Source: Candidatus Macondimonas diazotrophica (GTDB taxonomy: Bacteria; Pseudomonadota; Gammaproteobacteria; UBA5335). From it: a stretch of 64,000 nucleotides of DNA. The notes under the pieces are model-generated. The model did not search any database. It was not told the DNA's origin and saw only the letters and a program-made list of their open reading frames with translations. The stretch's first letter is position 1, and every line of letters begins with the position of its first letter. The stretch spans positions 1 through 64,000 of the forward strand of contig NZ_SRIO01000003.1 of the NCBI RefSeq assembly GCF_004684205.1, written 5' to 3'. The position numbers were made by a program, and so were the translations under genes. Below are positions 49,662 to 59,369 of the stretch, piece by piece.

Positions 49662-49702
49662 GATATGCCGTCAGCCTATCAATCGTCACCGGGGGAATAC
49701 GC

Positions 49703-50755
49703 GTGCGCTTGTTTCATGCTTTGATCGGGGCGGCTGCCGCGTCGGCCATCCACTTCTGGATGGTTCGTGTCGTGGCGTCGGGTCTGCTGCTGGGGGGCGC
49801 TGCAATGGCATCGGCCGCCGACACGACCTTGCTCAACGTCTCCTACGATCCCACGCGGGAGTTTTACCAGGATTACAACGCGGCCTTCGCGAAATACTGG
49901 AAGGCAAAGACCGGTGATCAGGTCACCGTCAGACAGTCCCACGGCGGTTCGGGAAAGCAGGCCCGGGCGGTGATCGACGGCCTGCAGGCCGATGTCGTCA
50001 CGCTGGCGCTCGCCGCCGATATCGACGCCATTGCCGCGCAGGGCAAGCTGTTGCCGGCCGATTGGAAAAGCCGCTTCGCGCACAACAGTGCGCCCTACAT
50101 CTCGACCATCGTGTTCCTGGTGCGCAAAGGCAATCCCAAGGGCATTCGCGACTGGAACGATCTGGTCAAACCCGGCGTTGCCGTGATCACGCCCAATCCT
50201 AAGACCTCGGGCGGCGCGCGCTGGAATTACCTTGCCGCCTACGCCTATGCGCTCAAGAAAAACGCTAACGACGATAGCAAAGCGCGTGCCTTCGTCGGCG
50301 CGCTGTACAAGAATGCGCCCGTGCTCGACACCGGAGCGCGCGGTGCAACCACCACGTTTGCCCAACGCGGCATTGGTGATGTGCTGATCACCTGGGAGAA
50401 CGAGGCTTACCTCGCGCTGGACGAGTTCGGCGGCAACCGCTTCGAGATCGTCACGCCATCGCTGTCGATTCGCGCCGAACCGCCGGTTGCGGTGGTCGAT
50501 CGCGTCGCTGACCGCCGCGGTACCCGGGCTGTAGCCGAGGCCTATCTGCAATACCTGTACAGCGACGAAGGTCAGCAGCTCGCCGGCAAGCACCACTACC
50601 GGCCCACCAAGCCCGCGATTGCTGCCAAGTACGCGGCGACGTTTCCGGCCGTCGAGCTGGTTGGCATTGACACCTTCGGTGGGTGGAAACAAGTGCAGGC
50701 GACGCATTTCGCCGAAGGCGCTGTATTCGACCAGATCTACGGGGTGGGCAAGTGA
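49703..50755 (+). CDS. sbp: sulfate ABC transporter substrate-binding protein
   Basis: Periplasmic sulfate-binding protein of about 350 residues with a signal peptide ([14 protein letters not shown]). Mature sequence [40 protein letters not shown] and [15 protein letters not shown] are signatures of the Sbp/CysP family. The GTG at 49703 follows GGGGGAA; a second possible start is the ATG at 49760. The stop overlaps the cysT GTG. It is first in sbp-cysT-cysW-cysA. Thiosulfate may also be carried; molybdate is less likely given the family motifs. Confidence 0.93.
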   Translation: MRLFHALIGAAAASAIHFWMVRVVASGLLLGGAAMASAADTTLLNVSYDPTREFYQDYNAAFAKYWKAKTGDQVTVRQSHGGSGKQARAVIDGLQADVVTLALAADIDAIAAQGKLLPADWKSRFAHNSAPYISTIVFLVRKGNPKGIRDWNDLVKPGVAVITPNPKTSGGARWNYLAAYAYALKKNANDDSKARAFVGALYKNAPVLDTGARGATTTFAQRGIGDVLITWENEAYLALDEFGGNRFEIVTPSLSIRAEPPVAVVDRVADRRGTRAVAEAYLQYLYSDEGQQLAGKHHYRPTKPAIAAKYAATFPAVELVGIDTFGGWKQVQATHFAEGAVFDQIYGVGK

Positions 50756-51615
50756 GCCAGGCTGTCGCGGTACCGGCGCGGCGGCGGGGTAAAAGCCGGG
50801 CGGCCCTGCCTGGCTTTGGCCTGACGCTCGGGTTCACGATTTTCTACCTGAGCCTGTTCGTCCTGATTCCCCTGGTTGGCATCTTTGCCAAGTCGGCGGG
50901 ACTGGGTTGGGACGGCTTCTGGGCGGTGATCGGGTCGCCACGAGTGCGGGCGGCGCTTGAGCTCAGTTTCGGCGCTGCATTCGCAGGCGCAGGCATCAAC
51001 GCCGTCTTCGGGCCGCTGGTCGCCTGGGTGTTTGTGCGCTATGAATTTCCCGGCAAGCGCTTGCTCGACGCCATCATCGACCTGCCCTTTGCTCTGCCGA
51101 CGGCGGTGGCCGGCATCGCGTTGACCGCGCTCTACGCCGGCAACGGCTGGATCGGCAGCTTTCTCGAGCCCCTTGGCGTCAAGGTCGCCTACACGCCGCT
51201 CGGCATCGTCGTCGCCTGCGCCTTCATCGGACTGCCTTTTGTGGTGCGCACGCTGCAACCCGTGCTCGAGGACGCGGAAAAAGAGCTGGAGGAAGCCGCT
51301 GCGTCACTCGGCGCCAACCGCTGGCAGACCATCACCCGGGTGATCCTGCCCAGCGTGCTGCCGGCGCTGCTGACGGGGTTTGCGCTCGCCTTCGCCCGCG
51401 CGGTCGGGGAATACGGCTCGGTCATCTTCATCGCCGGCAACCTGCCCATGGTGAGCGAGATCGCGCCGCTGCTCATCATCATCAAGCTCGAGGAATTCGA
51501 CTACGCCGGTGCCACCGCAGTGGCGGCCGCCATGTTGACGCTGTCCTTTGCCGTGCTGCTCGCGGTGAATGTGCTGCAGGCCTGGGCACGGCGGCGTCAG
51601 GGTGGCCGGCCATGA
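50752..51615 (+). CDS. cysT: sulfate ABC transporter permease CysT
   Basis: Inner-membrane permease of 287 residues with about six helices. [20 protein letters not shown] is the usual N-terminus, and [20 protein letters not shown] is the EAA loop that contacts CysA. The start is GTG at 50752 overlapping the sbp stop (GTGA). The cysW start overlaps its stop. Confidence 0.95.
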   Translation: MSQAVAVPARRRGKSRAALPGFGLTLGFTIFYLSLFVLIPLVGIFAKSAGLGWDGFWAVIGSPRVRAALELSFGAAFAGAGINAVFGPLVAWVFVRYEFPGKRLLDAIIDLPFALPTAVAGIALTALYAGNGWIGSFLEPLGVKVAYTPLGIVVACAFIGLPFVVRTLQPVLEDAEKELEEAAASLGANRWQTITRVILPSVLPALLTGFALAFARAVGEYGSVIFIAGNLPMVSEIAPLLIIIKLEEFDYAGATAVAAAMLTLSFAVLLAVNVLQAWARRRQGGRP

Positions 51616-52487
51616 GCGCCGCCCCATCGTCTTTGGCTCTGCCGCGCCACAACGCCGCCGTCACCGAGGCGCCCTGGCTGCGCCGGCTGCTGATCGCCAT
51701 CGCGCTCGTCTTTCTCTCGAGCTTCCTGCTGCTGCCGCTGCTGCTGGTCTTCACCGAGGCGCTGCGCAACGGCGTGGGCGCCTACGTCGGGGCGCTGCGC
51801 GATCCCGAGACGCTGTCCGCGATGCGGTTGACGGTGATTGCTGCTGCCATCGCGGTGCCGCTGAATCTGGTGTTCGGCGTCGCGGCGGCCTGGGCGATTG
51901 CCAAGTTCGAGTTTCGCGGCAAGGCACTCTTGATCTCGCTGATCGACCTGCCGTTCTCGGTGTCCCCGGTGATCGCGGGCCTCATCTATGTGCTGATGTT
52001 CGGCGCCCAGGGTTGGGCCGGGCCCTGGCTCATCGCGCACGGCGTCGAGATCATCTTCGCGGTGCCGGGCATCGTGCTGGCGACGATCTTCGTCACCTTT
52101 CCCTTCGTCGCGCGTGAACTGATCCCGCTGATGCAGGAGCAGGGCAGCGAGCAGGAACAGGCGGCGATCACGCTGGGCGCCAGCGGCTGGCAGGCGTTCT
52201 GGTATGTCACGTTGCCCAATATCCGCTGGGGTCTGCTCTACGGCGTGCTTCTTTGCAACGCGCGCGCCATGGGCGAGTTCGGCGCCGTGAGTGTGGTGTC
52301 GGGTCACATCCGCGGTCTCACCAACACGCTGCCACTGCATGTCGAGATTCTCTATAACGAATACCAGTTCGCCGCTGCGTTCGCAGTCGCATCCTTGCTC
52401 GCCGGCCTCGCGCTGGTGACCTTGGGGGTGAAGACCTGGCTGGAATGGCGCCACAGCGACGCGCTATCGGCGACGAGGAGACATTGA
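51612..52487 (+). CDS. cysW: sulfate ABC transporter permease CysW
   Basis: Second permease, 291 residues with about six helices. [20 protein letters not shown] is a CysW hallmark, and [20 protein letters not shown] is the EAA loop. It overlaps cysT by 4 bases and cysA by 1 base (TGATG). Confidence 0.95.
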   Translation: MSAAPSSLALPRHNAAVTEAPWLRRLLIAIALVFLSSFLLLPLLLVFTEALRNGVGAYVGALRDPETLSAMRLTVIAAAIAVPLNLVFGVAAAWAIAKFEFRGKALLISLIDLPFSVSPVIAGLIYVLMFGAQGWAGPWLIAHGVEIIFAVPGIVLATIFVTFPFVARELIPLMQEQGSEQEQAAITLGASGWQAFWYVTLPNIRWGLLYGVLLCNARAMGEFGAVSVVSGHIRGLTNTLPLHVEILYNEYQFAAAFAVASLLAGLALVTLGVKTWLEWRHSDALSATRRH

Positions 52488-53617
52488 TGGATATCCATGT
52501 TCGCAAGCTGCACAAGCATTTCGGCCACTTTGCGGCGCTCGCCGGCGTCGATCTCGACATCGCCACGGGCGAACTGATCGCACTGCTCGGACCCTCCGGG
52601 TCGGGCAAGACGACCTTGTTGCGCGTGATCGCCGGGCTCGAGTTCCCGGATCACGGTCAGGTCCTGTTCGGGGAAGAGGACATGGCGTACCGGCCGGTGC
52701 GCGAGCGTCGTATCGGCTTCGTATTCCAGCACTACGCCCTCTTCAAGCACATGAGCGTGCTCGACAACGTGGCTTTCGGCCTGCGCGTGAAGCCACGCCG
52801 TGAGCGGCCGGGAGAGGCACTGATCCAGGCCCGCGCCCGCGAACTGCTCGAGCTGGTCCAGCTCGACGGGCTGGAAAAGCGCTTTCCCGCACAGCTTTCC
52901 GGCGGCCAGCGTCAGCGGGTGGCTCTGGCGCGAGCGCTGGCCATCGAGCCGCGCGTGCTGCTGCTGGACGAGCCCTTCGGCGCGCTGGACGCGCGGGTGC
53001 GCAAGGATCTGCGTCAATGGTTGCGCGAGTTGCATCGAAAAACCGGTTACACCACGATCTTCGTCACCCACGACCAAGAAGAGGCGCTGGAGCTGGCCGA
53101 CCGGGTGGTGGTGATGAATAAGGGATCCATCGAACAGGTCGGTTCGGTGGATCAGGTCTACGAACGCCCGGCGAGCCCCTTCGTGTTCGATTTTCTCGGC
53201 GGCACCAACGTTATTGCCGCCACCGTGCAGGGACGCGCGGTGCGCATCGGAGAAACCGACATCGCCATGTTGCACGACAGCCTGCACCCGAACGGTCCGG
53301 CGGATGTCTATGTGCGTCCGGGTGATCTGCGCGTGAGCGATGCCGACGCATCCGGTCTCGAAGTGACCGTCGCTGCCGTCCAACGCACGGGGCCCATCGT
53401 GCGCGCGGTCGTCGAACATCCCGCCAGCGGTCAGCGGCTGCAGGTGGAACTGCCGCATCTGCATCATGACGTCGCGGCGTTCGCGCCGGGCGTAGCGCTG
53501 CGCCTGCGTCTCGCGCAGTTCAGCGTCTACCCGCATGCCGAGCGCCCCGAGTCGCCGAACGGCGTCGCCGCACCGGTGCTGATCGGTCGCGAACGCGTCC
53601 GCACCGAAGCCCATTGA
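52487..53617 (+). CDS. cysA: sulfate ABC transporter ATPase CysA
   Basis: ATPase subunit of 376 residues. Walker [16 protein letters not shown]-loop [14 protein letters not shown], signature [16 protein letters not shown], Walker [14 protein letters not shown] and H-loop [14 protein letters not shown] are all intact, followed by a C-terminal regulatory TOBE-type domain. The ATG at 52487 overlaps the cysW stop; the longer open frame is a shadow. It ends the operon and is convergent (24 bases) with the radical SAM gene. Confidence 0.96.
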   Translation: MDIHVRKLHKHFGHFAALAGVDLDIATGELIALLGPSGSGKTTLLRVIAGLEFPDHGQVLFGEEDMAYRPVRERRIGFVFQHYALFKHMSVLDNVAFGLRVKPRRERPGEALIQARARELLELVQLDGLEKRFPAQLSGGQRQRVALARALAIEPRVLLLDEPFGALDARVRKDLRQWLRELHRKTGYTTIFVTHDQEEALELADRVVVMNKGSIEQVGSVDQVYERPASPFVFDFLGGTNVIAATVQGRAVRIGETDIAMLHDSLHPNGPADVYVRPGDLRVSDADASGLEVTVAAVQRTGPIVRAVVEHPASGQRLQVELPHLHHDVAAFAPGVALRLRLAQFSVYPHAERPESPNGVAAPVLIGRERVRTEAH

Positions 53618-53641
53618 AACAAGGGCACTTGGAGGACGGCG

Positions 53642-54748
53642 TCACGGCGCGCTGAACAGATCCAGCTGACCCGCGAGGTGGGGTGGGCGAAAGCGCGTGG
53701 TGTCGAGCGGTGGTAGCGGCGCATCCATCCCGAGACGGCGGGCGGCGATCCTGAAACGCTGGGCGAGGAGGTCGGCGAAGGCGCCCGTGCCCCGGCGGCG
53801 CACGCCGAACTCGGCACGGTAGACCGCGCCGCCGTGCATCTGTTGCAACAGGCTCAGGACGTGTTCAGCGCGGCCCGGGACATGGGTTTGCAGCCAGGCC
53901 GTGAACACCTCCGTCAGCTCATGCGGCAGGCGCAGCAGGCCATAGTGGCCACTGACGGCACCCGCCTCGCGGGCCGCGTCGAGGATGCGCTCCAGTTCGT
54001 GGTCGGTCAGCGCCGGGATCACGGGCGAGATGGACACCGTGACCGGAATACCGGCCTCGCGCAGGGTCTGGATCGTGCGTAAGCGCCGCTTCGGCCCCGC
54101 GGCGCGCGGCTCCAGCCGCCGCGAGAGGTCTTCATCCAGTGTGGTGAGCGTGATGCCGACCTGGACCAGCTCCTCTGCGGCGAGCGGCGCCAGGAGATCC
54201 AGATCGCGCTCGATGAGCGTCGCCTTGGTGATGAGCATGAACGGATGGCGCGTCTCGGCCAGTACCTCGATCAGTCGCCGCGTGAGCTGCAGTCGCCGCT
54301 CGACCGGCTGATAGGCGTCGGTGTTCACGCCAAAAGCGATGGGCGCCACCCGGTAGCCGGGCCGAGCCAGCTCGCGCCGCAGCTGCTCGGGCGCATTGGG
54401 CTTGTGGAAAAGCCGGGTTTCGAAATCGAGCCCCGGCGAGAGACCGAGGAAGGCATGACTGGGCCGGGCGTAGCAATAGACGCAACCGTGCTCGCAGCCA
54501 CGGTAGGGGTTGATGGAACGATCGAAGGGCAGATCGGGTGAGCGGTTGAAGGTCAGGACCGTACGACTGTGGTCCACCGCCAGCACGGTTTGCGGCGATT
54601 CGGTCTCGACGAATTCGGACTCGCGTTCGGCGCTTTGGGCCTCGAAGCGGCCCTTGGGGTTGTGCACGGCGCCGCGGCCCTTGATCGCCGTCAACGGGCG
54701 GGGCATCGCAAGGGTGTCGTCGTTCCGCTCATCGTCAGGGCTCGTCAT
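53642..54748 (-). CDS. PA0069-type radical SAM protein (SplB-like)
   Basis: Radical SAM protein of 368 residues. The cluster motif CEHGCVYCYARPSH gives C85, C89 and C92 (CxxxCxxC, the Elp3/SplB-like form), preceded by SINPYRG. Related to spore photoproduct lyase by sequence, but the role of this non-sporulating group (PA0069 type) is unknown; nucleic acid repair is a common guess. It is the first minus-strand gene of a region rich in DNA-repair genes. Confidence 0.88.
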   Translation of the reverse strand: MTSPDDERNDDTLAMPRPLTAIKGRGAVHNPKGRFEAQSAERESEFVETESPQTVLAVDHSRTVLTFNRSPDLPFDRSINPYRGCEHGCVYCYARPSHAFLGLSPGLDFETRLFHKPNAPEQLRRELARPGYRVAPIAFGVNTDAYQPVERRLQLTRRLIEVLAETRHPFMLITKATLIERDLDLLAPLAAEELVQVGITLTTLDEDLSRRLEPRAAGPKRRLRTIQTLREAGIPVTVSISPVIPALTDHELERILDAAREAGAVSGHYGLLRLPHELTEVFTAWLQTHVPGRAEHVLSLLQQMHGGAVYRAEFGVRRRGTGAFADLLAQRFRIAARRLGMDAPLPPLDTTRFRPPHLAGQLDLFSAP

Positions 54749-54800
54749 CTAAGTACGCCATAAGGCCAAAGCGGCCGTTTTGCAGACTGAGGCGGTCAGT

Positions 54801-55028
54801 CTACGCCGACGGCTCGTCAGCCAGGAGGTCCGTCCCAGGCACATCGGTTGCGCCCAGCGCCGCGAGCAGGGATTCAGCGCGTGATCGATCACGCCGCCGT
54901 CGCAGGCTTCCCGCTTCGCTTCGCGGGAATGCCGCCGTTGGCATCCCGCAGCGCCAGGTATTGATCCAGCGCCGCCAGATGTTCCGGGCTGTACGGGATT
55001 GCCGTTCTGATCCACTTGGGCGGTCCGT
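54801..55028 (-). pseudogene. possible remnant of a small protein gene
   Basis: The 281-base gap 54749-55029 has no intact gene, but the minus strand has two coding-like stretches in different frames. One reads GPPKWIRTAIPYSPEHLAAL then DQYLALRDANGG and stops at 54889; it has no start codon because a TAG precedes it. The other reads AESLLAALGATDVPGTDLLA and ends at 54801. Codons favour G/C in third position as in the neighbours. This fits a small gene broken by frameshifts. Function unknown. Confidence 0.25.
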
Positions 55029-55029
55029 A

Positions 55030-55680
55030 CTATGGTCCGGAAGTCTGGCTGGCGTCGCAGCCAGCACGCAGGCAACAGGCGGTGCACTGCGGCCGCACGC
55101 GGCAGGCGGTCTTGGCGTGGCGGACGAGGAGGGCGTGCAGTTCGTTGTAGTCACGCACGGGATCGTCGGTGTGGAGCCGAGATTCGACAAGCCGGCGCAG
55201 GGACTCGTAGGGCTCCTTGCCGGTGATGAGGCCGTAGCGGGAGAGGATGCGCCGGGTGTAGGCGTCGATGACGAACACCGGCCGGCCGAGGGCGTAGAGC
55301 AGGATGCTGTCGGCAGTTTCGGGCCCGACGCCGTGGACGGCGAGTAACTCGGCGCGCAGGACATCCGTCGGGCGATCGATCAGACCGGCAAGATCCCCGC
55401 GGGCGATGAGCCAGGCGCACAGTGTCTGCAGCCGCCGCGTCTTGACGCGCGGATAGCCTGCGGGGCGGATGAGCTCGGCCAGTGTCTCGATGGGGAGATC
55501 CCGCAGCGGCGCCGGGCGGAGCAGTTCGGCCGCGCGCAGCCGTTCGATCACGCGCTCGACCTGGATCCAGGTGGTGTTCTGGGTGAGTACGGCGCCAACC
55601 ATGACCTCGAATGGCGTCTCGGCCGGCCACCAGTCCTGCGCGCCGTAGGCCGCGAGGAGCCGCGCATAGAGATCATTCAT
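55030..55680 (-). CDS. endonuclease III-like DNA glycosylase (MagIII type)
   Basis: HhH-GPD glycosylase of 216 residues with a [4Fe-4S] motif C193-x5-C199-x2-C202-x5-C208. The helix-hairpin-helix [20 protein letters not shown] ends with the catalytic aspartate D139 ([12 protein letters not shown]). At the place of the endonuclease III catalytic lysine there is Glu (E121, GPETAD). A non-lysine residue there suggests a monofunctional glycosylase such as the 3-methyladenine enzyme MagIII rather than a bifunctional Nth. The ATG at 55680 overlaps the rluB stop by 4 bases. Confidence 0.83.
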   Translation of the reverse strand: MNDLYARLLAAYGAQDWWPAETPFEVMVGAVLTQNTTWIQVERVIERLRAAELLRPAPLRDLPIETLAELIRPAGYPRVKTRRLQTLCAWLIARGDLAGLIDRPTDVLRAELLAVHGVGPETADSILLYALGRPVFVIDAYTRRILSRYGLITGKEPYESLRRLVESRLHTDDPVRDYNELHALLVRHAKTACRVRPQCTACCLRAGCDASQTSGP

Positions 55681-56573
55681 CGGCGCGATGCGGGTCCTCG
55701 GCGCGGCGCGAACGCGGTGCGCGATGGCTTGCCGGCGCCGGGCCGGCCGGGCCGTGTACGCGCAGGCTCCGGCGGCGCTACGGGCAGGTCGATGCCGGCG
55801 GCGTGATACAGCGGCGCGAACTGGGCCGCGGGGAGTTCCACGCTCTGGCCGCGCCGCAAGCCGGGCGGCAGCGCGATGGGGCCATAACCCACGCGAATCA
55901 GCCGGCTCACTGTGATGCCCTGGGACTCCCACAGTCGCCGCACTTCGCGGTTACGCCCCTCGGCCAGCGTTACGCGATACCAGTGATTGGCACCATCGCC
56001 GCCCTCTTCGACGAGGCTGGTGAAAGCGGCCGGTCCGTCTTCCAGTTGGACGCCCTGCTGCAGGCGTGTGAGCACCGCGTCGCTGACCTCCCCGAGCACG
56101 CGCACGGCGTAGCTGCGCTGGATCTGCTGGCTCGGATGCATGAGGCGATTGGCCAGTGCGCCATCGGTGGTGAACAGCAGCAGGCCGCTGGTGTTCACAT
56201 CAAGCCGGCCGACGGCGATCCAGCGCGCGCCCTTCAGACGCGGGAGGCCCTGGAACACGGTGGGGCGTCCTTCCGGATCATGGCGCGTGGTGACCTCGCC
56301 TTCGGGCTTGTGGTAGATGAGCACGCGCGGCGCCGCCGGCGCTTTCAATGCGATGGGCCGCCCATCGAGCGTGACCTGCTCGCGGCCGGTGAGCCGCTGC
56401 CCGAGCGTGGCCGGGATCCCGTTGACGCGGATGCGGCCTTCGCTGATCCAGGTTTCAATGGCGCGGCGCGAACCCAGGCCCGCCCCGGCCAGCCATTTTT
56501 GGATGCGTTCGGGCGCAAGGGCCACGGGCAGGGATTCAGCGGTTCGGGTCCGCCGTGGGCGGTAGGGTCTCAT
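55677..56573 (-). CDS. rluB: 23S rRNA pseudouridine(2605) synthase RluB
   Basis: RluB-type pseudouridine synthase, 298 residues. An S4 domain ([20 protein letters not shown], about 22-60) precedes the catalytic motif [12 protein letters not shown] with D125. [17 protein letters not shown] is the RsuA/RluB-family C-terminal motif. A basic Arg/Pro-rich tail ends the protein. It overlaps scpB by 38 bases and the glycosylase gene by 4. The scpA-scpB-rluB order is conserved widely. Confidence 0.94.
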   Translation of the reverse strand: MRPYRPRRTRTAESLPVALAPERIQKWLAGAGLGSRRAIETWISEGRIRVNGIPATLGQRLTGREQVTLDGRPIALKAPAAPRVLIYHKPEGEVTTRHDPEGRPTVFQGLPRLKGARWIAVGRLDVNTSGLLLFTTDGALANRLMHPSQQIQRSYAVRVLGEVSDAVLTRLQQGVQLEDGPAAFTSLVEEGGDGANHWYRVTLAEGRNREVRRLWESQGITVSRLIRVGYGPIALPPGLRRGQSVELPAAQFAPLYHAAGIDLPVAPPEPARTRPGRPGAGKPSRTAFAPRRGPASRR

Positions 56574-57153
56574 GGGTCGTCTCCGTAGAAGAGGATGCAG
56601 CGGCCGGATCGATTTCGGCTGCTGCGGGCAGTGGCGGCAATTCAGCCAGCTCGCGCAGGTTCAGATCGGCCAGAAAGGTGGGCGTGGTGCCATAAAGCGC
56701 CGGCCGACCCGGCCGTTCGAGGCGGCCCACCTCGTGGACCCAGCCCCGCTCGATGAGGGTGCGCAGGACGTTCGTGCTGACGGCGACGCCGCGTACGGCC
56801 TCGATTTCCCCGCGCGTGATGGGCTGACGATAGGCGATCAGGGCCAGGGTTTCCATCACGGCGCGGGAGTAGCGCGCAGGTCGTTCGGGCTGAAGGCGCT
56901 GCACATGGAGCGCATAGGCCGCGCGCACCTGCAAGCGCCAGCCGCCTGCCACGTGGACCAGCTCCAGGGCGCTGCCCTCGTAGCGCTGCGCCAGCCAGTC
57001 CAGGGCGGCTTCGAGTTCGGCCGTGCTCAGGGGCTCCGGCGCGAACACGGCCCTTAGCCGGCTGGCGGAAACCGGCTCACCGGCCGCGGCCAGCGCGGCT
57101 TCTAGGATGCGGGCCTGCTCGGCACGGGTGGTGTCGTCGCGCATCGTCGTCAT
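56536..57153 (-). CDS. scpB: condensin subunit ScpB
   Basis: ScpB, 205 residues, the winged-helix subunit of the SMC-ScpAB condensin. [20 protein letters not shown] and [20 protein letters not shown] then [12 protein letters not shown] are family signatures. The start overlaps the scpA stop (ATGA). The C-terminus is low complexity ([10 protein letters not shown]) and overlaps rluB. Confidence 0.94.
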   Translation of the reverse strand: MTTMRDDTTRAEQARILEAALAAAGEPVSASRLRAVFAPEPLSTAELEAALDWLAQRYEGSALELVHVAGGWRLQVRAAYALHVQRLQPERPARYSRAVMETLALIAYRQPITRGEIEAVRGVAVSTNVLRTLIERGWVHEVGRLERPGRPALYGTTPTFLADLNLRELAELPPLPAAAEIDPAAASSSTETTHETLPPTADPNR

Positions 57154-57998
57154 GAGGGGGCGGGATCGCCGGTCATCGACAACAGCAAGGCGGTGCCGGG
57201 ATCGTCCTGCCGGATCTGTACATGGCCTTCACGCACCAGTTCCAGCACGGCCATGAAGGTGACCACCACGCCCAGTCGGCCTTCCTCGGGCGCGCACAAG
57301 GCAGGCAGCGGGAGCGATGCGCTCGCGGTTCCCAGTCGCACCAGGATCGCCGACATGCGTGCGCGGATGGACAGCGTCTCGCCCTGGATGGTGTGGTGGG
57401 TAAAGAGCGCGTTGCGCGCCATCAGGGCCGCAAAAGCCAGGGCGAGGTCCCGCGCGACCACCGGCGGCGCCGGGCGCACCACGGGACCCGCCGGCACGGC
57501 AGCGGCAACCGGGTAGAGATCTCGCTCCAGCCGCGGCAGCGCATCGAGGTGATCGGCTGCGCTGCGGATGCGCGCGTACTCCTGCAGCCGGCGCACCAGT
57601 TCGGCGCGCGGGTCTTCGGGCTCCTCGTCGCTCGCGGCGGCCGGCCGGGGCAGGAGCAGGCGCGATTTGATCTCCGCCAGCCATGCGGCCATGAGCAGGT
57701 ACTCCGCCGCCAGCTCCAGGCGCAGCGACTGCAAGAGGCCGATGTAGGCCATGTACTGGCGGGTGATTTCGGCTACCGGGATGTCGAGGATGTCGAGGTT
57801 CTGGCGCCGGATGAGATAGAGCAGGAGATCCAGCGGTCCCTCGAAGCTCTCCAGCACCACCTCCAGCGCGTCGGGCGGGATGTACAGATCGCGCGGCAGC
57901 CGCTCGAGCGGCGCGCCGCGGACCCGGATGCGCGCCTCGATCGCATCGGCCGGGAGGCGCGCCGGGTTCGTGACAGGTGGGCCCGCAGCACCACTCAA
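57150..57998 (-). CDS. scpA: condensin subunit ScpA
   Basis: ScpA, 282 residues, the kleisin that links the two SMC heads. LESFEGPLDLLLYLIRRQNL then DILDIPVAEITRQYM is the kleisin N-terminal signature, and the C-terminal winged helix ends the protein. The start is TTG at 57998, overlapping the trpS stop (TTGA); a later start is possible because about 40 residues precede the conserved region. Confidence 0.93.
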   Translation of the reverse strand: MSGAAGPPVTNPARLPADAIEARIRVRGAPLERLPRDLYIPPDALEVVLESFEGPLDLLLYLIRRQNLDILDIPVAEITRQYMAYIGLLQSLRLELAAEYLLMAAWLAEIKSRLLLPRPAAASDEEPEDPRAELVRRLQEYARIRSAADHLDALPRLERDLYPVAAAVPAGPVVRPAPPVVARDLALAFAALMARNALFTHHTIQGETLSIRARMSAILVRLGTASASLPLPALCAPEEGRLGVVVTFMAVLELVREGHVQIRQDDPGTALLLSMTGDPAPS

Positions 57999-59218
57999 CG
58001 GCTGCGCAGCCCCATGACCCGACGCACCTCGTGCATCGTTTCGCCGGCCAGCGCGCGGGCCTTGTCGCTACCCGCGGCGAGGATGGCCTCGACCTGACCC
58101 CGGTCGGCGCTCAGTTCCCGCGCCCGCGCCTGAATGGGCTCGAGTTCGGCAGTGACGGCTTCCATGAGCGGCTTCTTGCATTCCACGCAGCCGATGCCGG
58201 CGCTGCGGCAGCCCTCCTGCACCCAGGCTTGCGTCTCGGCGTCGGAATACACTTGGTGCAGTGCCCAGACCGGACACCGGGTCGGTTCGCCCGGATCGGT
58301 GCGGCGCACACGGGCGGGGTCGGTCGGCATGGTGCGCAGCTTCTGCGCCACCTGATCCAGGGGCTCGCGCAGGGCGATGGTGTTGCCGTAGGACTTGGAC
58401 ATCTTCTGCCCGTCCATGCCGGGCAGGCGGGCAGAGCGGGTGAGCAGGGCCGCGGGTTCGGTGAGGATCTGGCGTGCGCCGCCTTCGAGGTGCGCGCGCA
58501 GCCGGTCGCGATCGGGCGTGGACAGGCCGGGGTATTCATCGATCCATCGGCGCGCTGTGGCCAGCGCTTCGGCGTCGCCCTGTTCCTGGTGACACTGGCG
58601 CAGCCGGTGATAGTCTGCTCCGGCTTGCGGGTCCAGGTTCTTCAGGATGGCACTCACACGCTCGGCGAGATCGGGTTCGCGGCCGAACAGATGATTGAAG
58701 CGGCGCGCGATCTCGCGGGTCAGCTCGACGTGCGCCACTTGATCCTCACCCACCGGCACGCGGCTGCCGTGGTAGATGAGGATGTCGGCGCCCTGCAGCA
58801 CGGGATAGCCCAGGAAGCCATACGTCGCCAGATCGCGTTCCTTCAGCTTCTCCTGCTGGTCCTTGTAGGTGGGTACACGCTCCAGCCAGCCCAGCGGCGT
58901 GATCATGGAAAGCAACAGATGTAGCTCGGCGTGCTCGGGCACGTGGGACTGCACGAAAATCGTGGCCTGCTCAGGATCGATGCCGACCGCCAGCCAGTCG
59001 ATGACCATCTCGAGGGTCAGCTCGCCGGTCTGGCCCGGGTTTTCGTAGTGCGTGGTCAGGGCGTGCCAGTCGGCCGCAAAAAACAGGCAGTCCGTCTCCT
59101 GCTGCAGGGCCAGCCAGTTTTTCAGCACACCGTGGTAGTGGCCCAGATGCAGGGCGCCGGAGGGGCGCATGCCGGAGACCACACGGCCGGTCGGGGGAAG
59201 CGGATCGTTCACAAGCAC
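57995..59218 (-). CDS. trpS: tryptophanyl-tRNA synthetase
   Basis: TrpRS, 407 residues, class I. The HIGH-like motif is SGALHLGHYHG (about 20-30) and the KMSKS motif is intact in MDGQKMSKSYGNTIAL. It is longer than the E. coli form, with an insert before KMSKS, as in many environmental proteobacteria. The start is GTG; a second GTG 6 bases on (59212) is better placed after GGAG. It is first gene of trpS-scpA-scpB-rluB-glycosylase, all overlapping. Confidence 0.96.
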   Translation of the reverse strand: MLVNDPLPPTGRVVSGMRPSGALHLGHYHGVLKNWLALQQETDCLFFAADWHALTTHYENPGQTGELTLEMVIDWLAVGIDPEQATIFVQSHVPEHAELHLLLSMITPLGWLERVPTYKDQQEKLKERDLATYGFLGYPVLQGADILIYHGSRVPVGEDQVAHVELTREIARRFNHLFGREPDLAERVSAILKNLDPQAGADYHRLRQCHQEQGDAEALATARRWIDEYPGLSTPDRDRLRAHLEGGARQILTEPAALLTRSARLPGMDGQKMSKSYGNTIALREPLDQVAQKLRTMPTDPARVRRTDPGEPTRCPVWALHQVYSDAETQAWVQEGCRSAGIGCVECKKPLMEAVTAELEPIQARARELSADRGQVEAILAAGSDKARALAGETMHEVRRVMGLRSR

Positions 59219-59253
59219 TCCATGCGGTTGGCAAACCCAGGATCAAAGTGGCG

Positions 59254-59259
59254 ATTATA
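59254..59259 (-). promoter_or_regulatory. putative trpS operon promoter -10 (TATAAT)
   Basis: A perfect TATAAT on the minus strand about 36 bases before the trpS start. The -35 at 17 bases (CCGACG) matches three positions. It would drive trpS-scpAB-rluB. Confidence 0.5.
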
Positions 59260-59313
59260 CCTGTCGCGGTGGCGGGCGTCGGAGGGCAACGTGCCAGCTG
59301 GTGGAGGGCGTTT

Positions 59314-59332
59314 CCCGCATCGCTGATGCGGG
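59314..59332. repeat. perfect 8-bp hairpin between dnaE2 and trpS
   Basis: CCCGCATC (59314-59321) and GATGCGGG (59325-59332) form a perfect 8-bp stem with a 3-base loop, about 40 bases beyond the dnaE2 stop on the minus strand. There is no T-run on that strand. It probably marks the 3' end of the imuB-dnaE2 transcript. Confidence 0.5.
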
Positions 59333-59369
59333 CGAGTCAGGGGATCGGGATAGGGTCTCGGCACCGGTA

